Positions 43,539 to 51,947 of a stretch of DNA of 64,000 nucleotides are shown piece after piece (positions within the stretch are counted from its first letter, which is position 1; every line of letters begins with the position of its first letter). Origin of the DNA: a bacterium (lineage in GTDB: Bacteria > Desulfobacterota > JAPLJL01); assembly GCA_028713675.1 (NCBI GenBank), contig JAQTNV010000010.1, positions 12,790 to 76,789 of the forward strand. The letters run 5' to 3'. The position numbers were made by a program, and so were the translations under genes. A model generated the notes under the pieces. That model had not been told where the DNA came from, made no database searches, and worked only from the letters and a program-made list of their open reading frames with translations.

Positions 43539-44240
43539 TTAGAATTTATTCGACAAAATCTTCCGGGAAAGCGCGGTGATCGCCTCGGTGGGATTGATCT
43601 TCTTCGGGCATGCCTCCACGCAGTTGAAGATCTTCCGGCAGCGGAATACCCCGCTCGGATCGTTGACAATCGCCAGCCGCTCCTCCTCCGCCTCGTCCCG
43701 GGAATCGACCACGAAGCGGTAGGCCTTCAGGATGGCCGCCGGTCCCAGGTAATTCTCGTCGTGCCAGTAGCGCGGACAGCTGGCGCTGCAGGAACCGCAA
43801 AGGATGCAGGTTATTGCCTCGGACAGCAGGCGGTGTTCTTCCTGGCTCTGGGGCACCTCGCGATCGGAGGTCGGGGTCTTGTGCACCATATAAGGCATGA
43901 CCGCCTTGAGCTTGGCGAAAAACGGCTCCATGTCCACCACCAGGTCGCGGATGACCTGGTAACCCCGGAGCGGCTCCAGGGTGATGACCTTGGAACGCAG
44001 TTCCTGGATCTGGGTATAACAGGCCAGGCCCGCCATCCGGTTGATCATCATGGAGCAGGACCCGCAGATCGCGCTCCGGCAGCTCCGGCGGAAGGCCAGG
44101 GTCCCGTCCAGCTCGCCCCGGACCTGGATGAGACCATCCAGGATCGTGGTGCCCTCCTGCACGTCGATCTCGTAATCCTGGTTGTACGCTTTCCGGTCTT
44201 TCTCCGGATCAAACCTTTTGATTCTTAAGATTGCTTTCAT
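43539..44240 (-). CDS. sdhB: Succinate dehydrogenase/fumarate reductase iron-sulfur subunit
   Basis: A 233-residue iron-sulfur subunit. SCRSAICGSCSMMINRMAGLAC gives the [2Fe-2S] site; CILCGSCSASCP and CVEACPKKINPTEA supply the [4Fe-4S] and [3Fe-4S] sites. It lies 108 bp after sdhA. Confidence 0.96.
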   Translation of the reverse strand: MKAILRIKRFDPEKDRKAYNQDYEIDVQEGTTILDGLIQVRGELDGTLAFRRSCRSAICGSCSMMINRMAGLACYTQIQELRSKVITLEPLRGYQVIRDLVVDMEPFFAKLKAVMPYMVHKTPTSDREVPQSQEEHRLLSEAITCILCGSCSASCPRYWHDENYLGPAAILKAYRFVVDSRDEAEEERLAIVNDPSGVFRCRKIFNCVEACPKKINPTEAITALSRKILSNKF

Positions 44241-44315
44241 ATTTCTCCCTGCTCTGTTTTCCCGCTCTTTATTCTCTAACCACCAAGCTACCTAGCCACC
44301 TTGTTTTTCTTTTAA

Positions 44316-44343
44316 CCGGTTACCGGTTACTTGCTACCGGCAA
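44316..44343. repeat. Heptamer array, 4 units, near the sdhA stop
   Basis: CCGGTTA, CCGGTTA, CTTGCTA, CCGGCAA, ending five bases before the sdhA stop. The same CCGGTTA unit recurs at 46998 and 48471. Confidence 0.82.
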
Positions 44344-44348
44344 CTTGT

Positions 44349-46061
44349 TTAGTATTTCCTCTCCTGCGGCTGATACCGGGTGATCCGGACCGGCTTGTAA
44401 TCGAACCGGAGCGTGTCCCCGTCCCGGTAGACCAGGGTGTGTTTCAGCCAGTTCACGTCGTCGCGCTTGGGGAAATCCTTCCGGAAGTGGGCGCCCCGGC
44501 TTTCCTTCCGGTTGAGCGCCCCGGCGACAATCATCTCGGCGAAACCGAGAACGTTACCCAGCTCGATGGCCTCGATCAGGTCCAGGTTGAAAATCGAATT
44601 CCGGTCGATCGCCCGGATCTTCCGGTAACGCTCTTTCAGGGTCTGGATCTTCTCCTGCACCTGCCGCAATCCCTCTTCCTGGCGGAAGACCCCGCAGCCC
44701 GTGGTCATGGACGCCTGGAGCTCCCTCTGGATGGCCGCCGGCATTTCCGAGCCGTTCTTGGACCAGATCTCGTCGATCCGTTTCTGGGAATCATCCGGGG
44801 AATCTTCGGGCAGGGAAGACAAAACCTCGTCGCGCAGGAACCTGACGGCCGAGCGCCCGGCCCGCCGTCCGTAAAGCGTGGCCTCCAAAAGGGAATTGGT
44901 CCCGAGCCGGTTGCCTCCGTGCACCGAAACGCAGGCGCATTCCCCGGCGGCATAAAGTCCGATTACCTTCTTGTCCTTCCCGTCCAACAGCACCTCGGCG
45001 TCATTGTTGGTGGGAATCCCCCCCATGGAGTAATGGGCGGTGGGCTGGATCGGAACCGGGGCGGTCACGCAATCGACTCCCAGATATTTCTGGGCCAGGT
45101 CCTTGATTTGGGGGATGCGCTCCAGGATCTTCTGCTCGCCCAGGTGCCGGATGTCCAGGTAGACATAATCCTGCCCGTTGATCCCGCGGCCCTCGTCCAC
45201 CTCGGTCTGGATCGAGCGGGAGATCACGTCGCGGGGGGCTAGTTCCATCTTGCCGGGGGCGTATTTTTCCATGAACCTCTGGCCTAAGTTGTTGGTCAGG
45301 TAAGCCCCTTCCCCGCGGGCGCCTTCCGAAAGAAGAATCCCCTGTTTATAAAGACCGGTGGGATGGAACTGGACGAATTCGATATCCTCAATCGGGATCC
45401 CGGCCCGCGACGCGAGGGCCAAGCCGTCTCCGGTGTTGGCGAGCGCGTTGGTGGTAATCTTGTAGGCCCGTCCGTAACCGCCGGTGCCCAGGATCACGGC
45501 CTTGGCGTGGAAGACATGGAGCCCGCCTTTCTGCGTGTCCCAGGCCACCACCCCGCGGCAGACCCCGTCGCGGATGATCAGGCTCATGGTGTAGAACTCG
45601 GAGAAAAACTTGACATCCTGCTTGATGCACTGTTCGTACAGGGTGTGGAGGAGAACATGGCCGGTGTAATCCATGCAGTATACCGCCCGGGGCCGGGAAT
45701 GCCCGCCGAAGGGGCGCTGGGCCAATCGTCCGTCGGCCATGCGGTCAAAGGGAACCCCGAAGTGCTCGTACTCATAAATGATTTCGGGGGCTTCCGAGAT
45801 CAGGATCTCGATCGCGTCCTGATCCCCCAGGTAGTCGCTCCCCTTCACCGTGTCGAAGATATGCTCTTCGAGGGAATCGGGGGAGGCGTTGCCCAGGGCC
45901 GCCGCGATCCCGCCCTGCGCCGCCCCGGAATGGGAACGGGAGGGATAGACCTTGGTCAGGACACAGGCTTTGGAAACCGGGGCGACTTCGAGAGCAGCCC
46001 GGAGGCCGGCCAATCCGGCACCCACTACTAAGACGTCATACTGATGTTTTGTCGCTTTCAT
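44349..46061 (-). CDS. sdhA: Succinate dehydrogenase/fumarate reductase flavoprotein subunit
   Basis: A 570-residue flavoprotein. [16 protein letters not shown] binds FAD; His44 in [17 protein letters not shown] is the covalent FAD site. Gln49 (AAQGG) matches E. coli SdhA rather than FrdA, which has Glu at this place. [23 protein letters not shown] and the catalytic Arg region ([12 protein letters not shown]) are present. Direction of the reaction is thus not settled: residue type points to oxidation, gene order fits reduction. Confidence 0.96.
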   Translation of the reverse strand: MKATKHQYDVLVVGAGLAGLRAALEVAPVSKACVLTKVYPSRSHSGAAQGGIAAALGNASPDSLEEHIFDTVKGSDYLGDQDAIEILISEAPEIIYEYEHFGVPFDRMADGRLAQRPFGGHSRPRAVYCMDYTGHVLLHTLYEQCIKQDVKFFSEFYTMSLIIRDGVCRGVVAWDTQKGGLHVFHAKAVILGTGGYGRAYKITTNALANTGDGLALASRAGIPIEDIEFVQFHPTGLYKQGILLSEGARGEGAYLTNNLGQRFMEKYAPGKMELAPRDVISRSIQTEVDEGRGINGQDYVYLDIRHLGEQKILERIPQIKDLAQKYLGVDCVTAPVPIQPTAHYSMGGIPTNNDAEVLLDGKDKKVIGLYAAGECACVSVHGGNRLGTNSLLEATLYGRRAGRSAVRFLRDEVLSSLPEDSPDDSQKRIDEIWSKNGSEMPAAIQRELQASMTTGCGVFRQEEGLRQVQEKIQTLKERYRKIRAIDRNSIFNLDLIEAIELGNVLGFAEMIVAGALNRKESRGAHFRKDFPKRDDVNWLKHTLVYRDGDTLRFDYKPVRITRYQPQERKY

Positions 46062-46087
46062 TCAACCCCCAAATTTCTATTTTCGAA

Positions 46088-46156
46088 TTTCGAAATCCTA
46101 TACCCTACCCCCTCTCCCTTCCTTCCCCCTCGACAGGGGAGGGCTTGGGTGGGGGT
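46088..46156. repeat. C-rich/G-rich inverted element
   Basis: CCCTCTCCC...CCCTCG faces AGGGGAGGGC...GGGTGGGGG between sdhA and sdhD. It is of the same kind as the elements at 16945 and 23934. Confidence 0.55.
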
Positions 46157-46177
46157 GAATTCGTTTATTTGTTTTCC

Positions 46178-46534
46178 CTACATCTTGAACGGGATGACCG
46201 TCAAAAGCCCCAGGGTGAGGATAACCCCGCCCAGGCAGAGCAGCGCGGAAACCACCGTCACCTTGAGCCAGTCCTTTTTAATGTAGTCCGAAGCGATCAT
46301 CCAGACCCCGTTCAGGCCGTGAAATGTCCCCATGACCAGGAAGAGGGAATCAATAATCTTCCATAAGGGGGTGGCCACTCTCTTCGCCACCAGCTCATAG
46401 GAAAGTTCATGCCCGCCCAGAGTGAAGTGCTCCACCAGCATGTGGACCAGCAGAAGCGCAAGCAGAAGGAAGCCGGTGAGCCTTTGCAGGAACCAGACAT
46501 AAACGCCGCCGTTTTTGTAACTGTATTTGTGCAT
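46178..46534 (-). CDS. sdhD: Complex II membrane subunit (SdhD-like)
   Basis: A 118-residue, three-helix membrane protein. I choose the ATG at 46534 (MHKYSYKNGG) because an AGG-rich ribosome site (AAGGTCAGG) lies just upstream and it then clears sdhC by 20 bp; an ATG at 46567 would overlap sdhC. QRLTGFLLLALLLVHMLVEHF and GTFHGLNGVWMIASDYI carry the histidines expected for haem b and quinone sites. Confidence 0.82.
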   Translation of the reverse strand: MHKYSYKNGGVYVWFLQRLTGFLLLALLLVHMLVEHFTLGGHELSYELVAKRVATPLWKIIDSLFLVMGTFHGLNGVWMIASDYIKKDWLKVTVVSALLCLGGVILTLGLLTVIPFKM

Positions 46535-46554
46535 GTTCCTGACCTTCTTTTCGG

Positions 46555-46968
46555 TTAAGGTAACCAACTAGGGATAAGACCTTTAAAAATCTCGTTATCA
46601 AAAAGCTGCCACGGGAAGAGCTCGATCCCTCCAAGCACACACAGGACGAAACTGAGCCCGATCACCCACCAGAACATCTGCTCCTGGTGCCGTGCCCCGA
46701 TCCCCAGATCCACCAGCAGGATCCGCACCCCGTTCAAAGAATGATAAACAATGGCCGCCAGGAGGCCGATCTCCCCGATCCGGAAGGCGGGATGCATGAG
46801 GAGCTTCATCATCTGGTCAAACGCCTCCGGGCTTTTCCCCAGATGATGGGTAACCCAGACGTGGATCGTCAGGTAGAAGATCAGGGCTCCCCCCGTGATC
46901 CGGTGCAGGAGCCAGGCAATCGTCCCCGAGTGCCAGGCGTACTTCGTGAATGGAATGTCCAGTCTCAT
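46555..46968 (-). CDS. sdhC: Complex II cytochrome b subunit (SdhC-like)
   Basis: A 137-residue, three-helix membrane protein with the SdhC signature LLHRITGGALIFYLTIHVWVTHH and YHSLNGVRILLVDLG. It anchors SdhAB and contributes a haem b ligand His. First of the four sdh genes. Confidence 0.88.
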   Translation of the reverse strand: MRLDIPFTKYAWHSGTIAWLLHRITGGALIFYLTIHVWVTHHLGKSPEAFDQMMKLLMHPAFRIGEIGLLAAIVYHSLNGVRILLVDLGIGARHQEQMFWWVIGLSFVLCVLGGIELFPWQLFDNEIFKGLIPSWLP

Positions 46969-46997
46969 AGTCTTACCTCTCTTCGTATTATTGATAG

Positions 46998-47025
46998 CCG
47001 GTTATCGGTAACCGGCGACCGGTTA
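46998..47025. repeat. Heptamer array, 4 units, covering the stop of the fumarase beta gene
   Basis: CCGGTTA, TCGGTAA, CCGGCGA, CCGGTTA. The last three bases are the complement of the stop codon at 47023-47025. Confidence 0.9.
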
Positions 47026-47580
47026 CTTCTGGTATTTTTTTACCCCTTCCTCGTAAAGGTCCGCCCCGGTGACATCGTTGATCACCACCAGGGGGAAATC
47101 CTCCACCTCCAGCATGTTGACGGCTTCCGGGCCCAGTTCCGGGTAGGCAATGACCTGGCCTTTTTTCACCACCCGGGCGATCAGGGCGGCCGCGCCGCCG
47201 GTGGCCCCGAAATAGACCGCCTTGTGCTTTTTCATCGCCTCGATCACTTCCTTGCCCCGCGAGCCCTTACCGATCATTCCCTTCAGGCCCTTCTCGATCA
47301 GGCGGGGGGCGTAGGAATCCATCCGGTAGCTGGTGGTCGGCCCCACCGAGCCGATCGGATTTCCCGGGCGGGTCGGGGAAGGCCCGGCGTAGTAGATCAC
47401 CGTGCCGGCGATCTCCATCGGGGTTTTTTCGCCCTTGTCCATGGCATCGACGATCCGCTTGTGCGCCGCGTCACGGGAGGTATAAATCACCCCGGAGAGC
47501 AGAACCCGGTCCCCGATTTTCAACTTGGAAACCTGTTCGCTCGTGAGCGGAGTTTTGAGTTTGATCGCTTTTTCTTTCAT
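47023..47580 (-). CDS. Class I (Fe-S) fumarate hydratase, beta subunit
   Basis: A 185-residue protein matching the C-terminal domain of class I fumarases and tartrate dehydratases: LKIGDRVLLSGVIYTSRDAAHKR, YYAGPSPTRPGNPIGSVGPTTSYRMD, MIGKGSRGKEV. The two-subunit form is typical of anaerobes. It converts fumarate and malate with the alpha subunit 39 bp upstream. Confidence 0.93.
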   Translation of the reverse strand: MKEKAIKLKTPLTSEQVSKLKIGDRVLLSGVIYTSRDAAHKRIVDAMDKGEKTPMEIAGTVIYYAGPSPTRPGNPIGSVGPTTSYRMDSYAPRLIEKGLKGMIGKGSRGKEVIEAMKKHKAVYFGATGGAAALIARVVKKGQVIAYPELGPEAVNMLEVEDFPLVVINDVTGADLYEEGVKKYQK

Positions 47581-47619
47581 TTTTCTTCCGTTTTAAAGTC
47601 TTCTGGCCTTCGAGCTTCT

Positions 47620-48459
47620 TTAAATGACCGCCTCTTTATGCCGGTGCGAATGGCAATTGATGTTGATCGCCACCGGGAGGCTCGCGATGTGGCAATTCGT
47701 CATTTCGATATGCACCGCCAGGGCGGTGGTCCGTCCTCCCAGCCCGGCCGGCCCGATCCCCAGGCGGTTCACCTTTTCCAGGATCTCCTGTTCCAGGTTG
47801 GCCAGCTCGAGACTCGGGTTGGGGTTGCCGAGCGGCCGCAGGAGCGACCGCTTGGCCAGGATGGCCGACTGTTCCAGGTTGCCGCCGATCCCGACCCCGA
47901 CGACAATCGGGGGACATGGATTGGAGCCGGATTCCCGGACCCGGTCCACCACCAGTTTCTTCACGCCTTCCACCCCGGCCGCCGGGGGCAGGAGCTGCAC
48001 CCGGCTCATGTTCTCGCTGCCTCCCCCCTTGGGGGCGCAGACGATATGGATCTTTTCTCCCGGAACGATCCGGACATGCAGGATGCAAGGGGTATTATCC
48101 CCGGTATTCTTCCGGGTGAAGCAATCGCAGACCGACTTGCGGAGAAAGCCCTCCTTGTAAGCCTGCCGCACGCCCTCGTTGACCGCCTCTTCCAAACTTC
48201 CCCCCACCAGGTGCACGTCCTGGCCCAGGTCGATGAAAACGACCGCGAGGCCGCAATCCTGGCATAGCGGGTAGACTCCCTCCCGGGCAATCTTGGCGTT
48301 CTCGATGATTTCATCCAGGATCGCCACCCCGATGGGGGACTCTTCCGCTTTCCGGGCCCGGTCCAGGGCCTCGATCACATCCTCGCCCAGGTTGTAGCAG
48401 GCCGATTGGAAAAGCTCCCGGAGCTTCGCAGTTATTTCTTTTACTTGGATTTCTCTCAT
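47620..48459 (-). CDS. Class I (Fe-S) fumarate hydratase, alpha subunit
   Basis: A 279-residue alpha subunit holding the [4Fe-4S] cluster: PLCQDCGLAVVFIDLG, FTRKNTGDNTPCILHV and GVGIGGNLEQSAILAKRSLLRP, with cluster cysteines in CQDC and further on. I use the ATG at 48459; an upstream GTG at 48471 lies inside a heptamer array. It follows mdh and precedes the beta subunit. Confidence 0.93.
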   Translation of the reverse strand: MREIQVKEITAKLRELFQSACYNLGEDVIEALDRARKAEESPIGVAILDEIIENAKIAREGVYPLCQDCGLAVVFIDLGQDVHLVGGSLEEAVNEGVRQAYKEGFLRKSVCDCFTRKNTGDNTPCILHVRIVPGEKIHIVCAPKGGGSENMSRVQLLPPAAGVEGVKKLVVDRVRESGSNPCPPIVVGVGIGGNLEQSAILAKRSLLRPLGNPNPSLELANLEQEILEKVNRLGIGPAGLGGRTTALAVHIEMTNCHIASLPVAININCHSHRHKEAVI

Positions 48460-48470
48460 TTTGTTCGTCA

Positions 48471-48498
48471 CCGGTTTCCGGTTACCGGCTACCGGTTA
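48471..48498. repeat. Heptamer array, 4 units, touching the mdh stop
   Basis: CCGGTTT, CCGGTTA, CCGGCTA, CCGGTTA. It ends exactly at the base beside the complement of the mdh stop codon (48499-48501). Confidence 0.9.
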
Positions 48499-49437
48499 CT
48501 AGAATCCTTTGCCTTTCATCTCCTGGACGGTTTTCTTGACCGAATCCAGCGACTTCTGGAAGGCCGCCTTTTCCTCTGCGTTGAGGTCGATCTCCACCAC
48601 CTTCTGCACGCCCGTGGCGCCGAGAACGGCGGGAACGCCCATGAAATAACCGCCGACGCCGTATTCCTTCTCGCACCAGACCGAGCAGGGCATGACGCGC
48701 CGCTGGTCATTGAGGATGGCCTCGGCCATCGTCACCGTGGCGCTCCCGGGGGAGAAGTAGGCGCTCCCGGTTTTGAGCAAAGCCACGATCTCGCCCCCGG
48801 CCTTCCGGGTCCGGTCAACCATGGCCGCAAGCCGGTCCTTCGGGATCAGGTTTTCCACCGGCACTCCGTTCACCTGGGTCCGCCGGACGAGCGGGACCAT
48901 GTCGTCGCCGTGACCGCCGAGCACCAGGGTCTGCACGTCGCGCGGGCTGACCTTGAGCTCCATCGCGATGAAACAGGCGAAGCGAGCCGAGTCGAGCACC
49001 CCGGCCGAGCCGATCACGCGGTTCTTGGGGAAGCCGGTGACCGAGGCGGTCAGGTAAACCATCGAATCCAGCGGGTTCGAAACCACCAGGACAATCGAAT
49101 TGGGGGCGAATTTCTTGATCGCCTCCGCGACCGGTTTCACGATCTTGATGTTGGCGTCGAGCAGGTCCTCCCGGGTCATCCCCGGCTTCCGGGCCATCCC
49201 GGCGGTGACGATGACCAGGTCGGACCCGGCGATATCGTCATACTTGGTCGTGCCCATGATATCCACATCGATCCCCGAGAACGAGCGGCATTCCATCAGG
49301 TCGAGGGCCTTGCCCTGCGGCATCCCCTCCACGATATCGGTGATGACCACATCACCCAGGTTCTTGACCGCCGCCACATGGGCGCAGGTCTGCCCCACGT
49401 TCCCGCCGCCGATTACCGCAATTTTCTTTCTAGCCAT
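48499..49437 (-). CDS. mdh: Malate dehydrogenase (LDH-like)
   Basis: A 312-residue NAD-dependent malate dehydrogenase of the LDH-like group. The start KIAVIGGGNVGQTCAH with Asp at TDIVEG favours NAD. ARKPGMTREDL carries the substrate-specificity Arg typical of MDH, and LVLGGHGDDMVPL contains the catalytic His. First gene of the central-carbon cluster. Confidence 0.95.
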   Translation of the reverse strand: MARKKIAVIGGGNVGQTCAHVAAVKNLGDVVITDIVEGMPQGKALDLMECRSFSGIDVDIMGTTKYDDIAGSDLVIVTAGMARKPGMTREDLLDANIKIVKPVAEAIKKFAPNSIVLVVSNPLDSMVYLTASVTGFPKNRVIGSAGVLDSARFACFIAMELKVSPRDVQTLVLGGHGDDMVPLVRRTQVNGVPVENLIPKDRLAAMVDRTRKAGGEIVALLKTGSAYFSPGSATVTMAEAILNDQRRVMPCSVWCEKEYGVGGYFMGVPAVLGATGVQKVVEIDLNAEEKAAFQKSLDSVKKTVQEMKGKGF

Positions 49438-49465
49438 GTTTACCTCGCTTTTTTTAACCGTTATG

Positions 49466-49522
49466 GGTAGCCGCAGGCTTTTCGATCAGATCCCGAGGCA
49501 TTGTGATCGAGGGAAGCCTGCG
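49466..49522 (+). repeat. 57-bp interspersed element, copy 2
   Basis: GGTAGCCGCAGGC... to ...AAGCCTGCG, differing from the copy at 53298 at three bases. It lies between mdh and the porin-like gene. Confidence 0.88.
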
Positions 49523-49545
49523 TTTCTCCGCATCTCCATCCGAAT

Positions 49546-50700
49546 TTAGAACGCCACCTGGGCCTGGGTATAGAGCGTAAAAAGGTTCTCCGGGTCCTTC
49601 AGGTCTTCAACGGCATTGAGGGAAAGCATGGCGTTCGTGCCGATAATGTAATAATTAACCCCTCCGGTCAGCCGGATGATTTCGTCATTATCCCCATCCA
49701 GGTTCGGCTCATAGTACTCGACGCGCACCATGGGTTCAACCTTCGGCACCACCTTGTAACCCGCTTGCCCATAGACAGCAATGCCGTTGATGTTATCAGG
49801 ATCGTTCTCATCCATCGCGTAGAGGATCTCGGCCAGGGCGGTCAGATTGCTGACCGTTGCCCGGAGGAAAGCCCCGGCCCGGAAACCCGTAAGATAATCG
49901 CTGGTTCCGGTCACGCCCGTCCTCCCGATAGTCGCATATACCGCCGTTTCGATCTTGTCATTAGGTTTAACATTGAGCCGGACGAGGAAATCCTTCCAGT
50001 TATCCGCGTCCTTCCAGGTGTTCTGGCAATTTTGGGAAACGCTATTGTAAATCCCGACGTTCAGGCTGGAAATCCCGAGCTTGGTGGTGCTCTGAATTCC
50101 GACCTGGCGCCACATCGCATACTTGGAGGTCAACAGCGGATAACTGACAAAATCAAGCTTGGAAACCAGCTGGGGCTGGTAGTAAGTGAAATTCGGGAGG
50201 AACCGCCCGACCTGGATTTCGGTTTGGGGAAGAGCATTGACGAAAATTAACCGGGCATCCAGAAGCCAGGGGACCACGGTACCACTACCCCCCTGAACTG
50301 CATCACCCTGGAATACATATTTGACCTTGTCGGGCAGAATGCTCCCCATCAGGAATATCCGGGCCCGGCTCATATTGAACGAATTATTCAGCTCGGTATC
50401 GTAACCAACCGTATCATCTCCAACCTGGGTTTGGGCAAGAGTGAAATATGCCTGCAGAATAGCGGAGATCTTCATGTCCCCGATCCCTACCATCACTCCG
50501 CTTCCTTTCGGCGGTTCCGGGGCGGGAGCCGGCTGGACAACGGGAGCGGGTTCCGGTGCAGGAGCGGGTTCCGGTGCCGGCTGGACTGCGGGAGCGGGTT
50601 CCGGTGCCGTCTTTCCTTTTCCCGCCGCGCCGGCCGATAACGGCAATGAAATAACCAAAGCCAATGTCAGCAGACTGACAATTCCGAATAACCTTTTCAT
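49546..50700 (-). CDS. Outer-membrane porin-like protein with Pro-rich linker
   Basis: A 384-residue protein starting at the ATG 50700 after GGGAGGAG. A signal peptide (MKRLFGIVSLLTLALVISLP) is followed by a linker of repeated PAPEPAP units (about residues 30-60) and a beta-barrel-like body with alternating strands (NMSRARIFLMGSILPDKVKYVFQG, TEIQVGRFLPNFTYYQPQL) ending in ...LYTQAQVAF with the terminal Phe expected for barrel assembly. It resembles phosphate-selective or OprP-type porins, but the substrate is unknown. The Pro-rich tract may span the periplasm. Confidence 0.75.
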   Translation of the reverse strand: MKRLFGIVSLLTLALVISLPLSAGAAGKGKTAPEPAPAVQPAPEPAPAPEPAPVVQPAPAPEPPKGSGVMVGIGDMKISAILQAYFTLAQTQVGDDTVGYDTELNNSFNMSRARIFLMGSILPDKVKYVFQGDAVQGGSGTVVPWLLDARLIFVNALPQTEIQVGRFLPNFTYYQPQLVSKLDFVSYPLLTSKYAMWRQVGIQSTTKLGISSLNVGIYNSVSQNCQNTWKDADNWKDFLVRLNVKPNDKIETAVYATIGRTGVTGTSDYLTGFRAGAFLRATVSNLTALAEILYAMDENDPDNINGIAVYGQAGYKVVPKVEPMVRVEYYEPNLDGDNDEIIRLTGGVNYYIIGTNAMLSLNAVEDLKDPENLFTLYTQAQVAF

Positions 50701-50725
50701 CGTCTCCTCCCTTTCTCTGTTTCCG

Positions 50726-50754
50726 ATAAAATTTAACATTTATTACTTGTCCAA
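50726..50754 (-). promoter_or_regulatory. Possible sigma-70-type promoter of the porin-like gene
   Basis: On the minus strand TTGGAC and TTTTAT are 17 bp apart, about 25 bp before the start codon. The match is moderate. Confidence 0.35.
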
Positions 50755-50857
50755 TCGCTTTTCACCCGCCAGCTTCACTGCTAGGGATGACCAGCCGGGA
50801 TTATCTTTATTAGATTTAAAATGGGATGTCAAGAGATGTATACAACAAGCGGTCGTT

Positions 50858-51871
50858 TTAGCAGATTCGGGGGAATTGTTCGCCGCTCAGCGGTTCCAGA
50901 ATCCGGTGACCCCCGATCCGGGTCTGGAGAAGAACCCGGCCCGGGTTTTCCCCGGATACCTGGCCGATTATTACCGCATCTTTCCCCAGGGGATGAGATC
51001 TCATCCGTAAAACCAGCCTGTCCGCCGCCCCTTCCGGGCAGATCGCGATCAATTTGCCTTCATTGGCCAGAAAATAAGGATCGAAGCCCAGGAGTTCGCA
51101 AACCCCCCTGACCTCGCTTTTGACCGGGATGAGCTCTTCCCGCGCCACCATCCCCACCCCCGAAGCGTTGGCAATCTCCCAGAGGACCGTGGCCATTCCT
51201 CCCCGGGTGGGATCACGCAGGGAATGGAGCTCCGGGACCGTTTCGAGCATCATCTCCACCAGCCCGTTCAGGGGGGCGCAGTCGCTTTTTACCTCACCCT
51301 TGATGGAAAACTCCCCCCGGGCGATCAAAACCGCCACCTCGTGTTCGCCGATAAAGCCGCTGAGAATGATCCGGTCCCCCGGCCGGGCTTTCCGGCTCTG
51401 GATCTCCACCCCTTCCGGGACTATCCCCACCCCGGCGGTGGTAATGAACAATCCCTCCGCCGCCCCTTTCTCCACCACCTTGGTATCACCGGTCACGATC
51501 TTGACCTGCGCCTCCCGGGCGGCTTCCTGCATGGATTGAAGAATCTTTTCCAGGGTTTCCTCCGGAAAACCTTCCTCGATAATAAAAGCGGCCGAAAGGC
51601 CGAGCGGCTTCGCCCCCGCCATGGCCAGGTCGTTGACCGTGCCGCAGATCGCCAGGCGGCCGATATCCCCGCCCGGAAAAAACAGGGGTTTGACCACGAA
51701 GGAATCGGTGGTGAAAGCCAGACGGCCGGCCTTTTCGCTGGAAAAAACCGCGCTGTCGTCCATCTGGCGGAGAAGATCATTATCAAAGTAAGGGAGAAAA
51801 AGCCGGTGAACCAAATCGTGGGAGAGTTTTCCCCCCGCCCCGTGGGCTAAAAGTATTTTTTTTGTTTTCAT
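50858..51871 (-). CDS. hypE: Hydrogenase maturation protein HypE
   Basis: A 337-residue HypE that dehydrates the carbamoyl group to cyanide for the [NiFe] site. It ends in FPRIC, where the C-terminal Cys is the carbamoyl carrier. AHGAGGKLSHDLVHRLFLPYFDN and ITTAGVGIVPEG match the family. Third in the hypC-D-E order. Confidence 0.95.
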   Translation of the reverse strand: MKTKKILLAHGAGGKLSHDLVHRLFLPYFDNDLLRQMDDSAVFSSEKAGRLAFTTDSFVVKPLFFPGGDIGRLAICGTVNDLAMAGAKPLGLSAAFIIEEGFPEETLEKILQSMQEAAREAQVKIVTGDTKVVEKGAAEGLFITTAGVGIVPEGVEIQSRKARPGDRIILSGFIGEHEVAVLIARGEFSIKGEVKSDCAPLNGLVEMMLETVPELHSLRDPTRGGMATVLWEIANASGVGMVAREELIPVKSEVRGVCELLGFDPYFLANEGKLIAICPEGAADRLVLRMRSHPLGKDAVIIGQVSGENPGRVLLQTRIGGHRILEPLSGEQFPRIC

Positions 51872-51892
51872 ATATGAGATTCAGGGTTTAAG

Positions 51893-51947
51893 GCTCAAGA
51901 CTCAAAGTTCAAAGAGAGTCATTTTACCTTTGAGCTTTGACCTTTCA
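51893..51947. repeat. Heptamer arrays around the hypD stop
   Basis: GCTCAAG, ACTCAAA, GTTCAAA (51893-51913) before the stop complement and CCTTTGA, GCTTTGA, CCTTTCA (51927-51947) inside the coding end. The array encodes the C-terminal tail (about KQVKGQSSKVK) of HypD. Confidence 0.78.
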
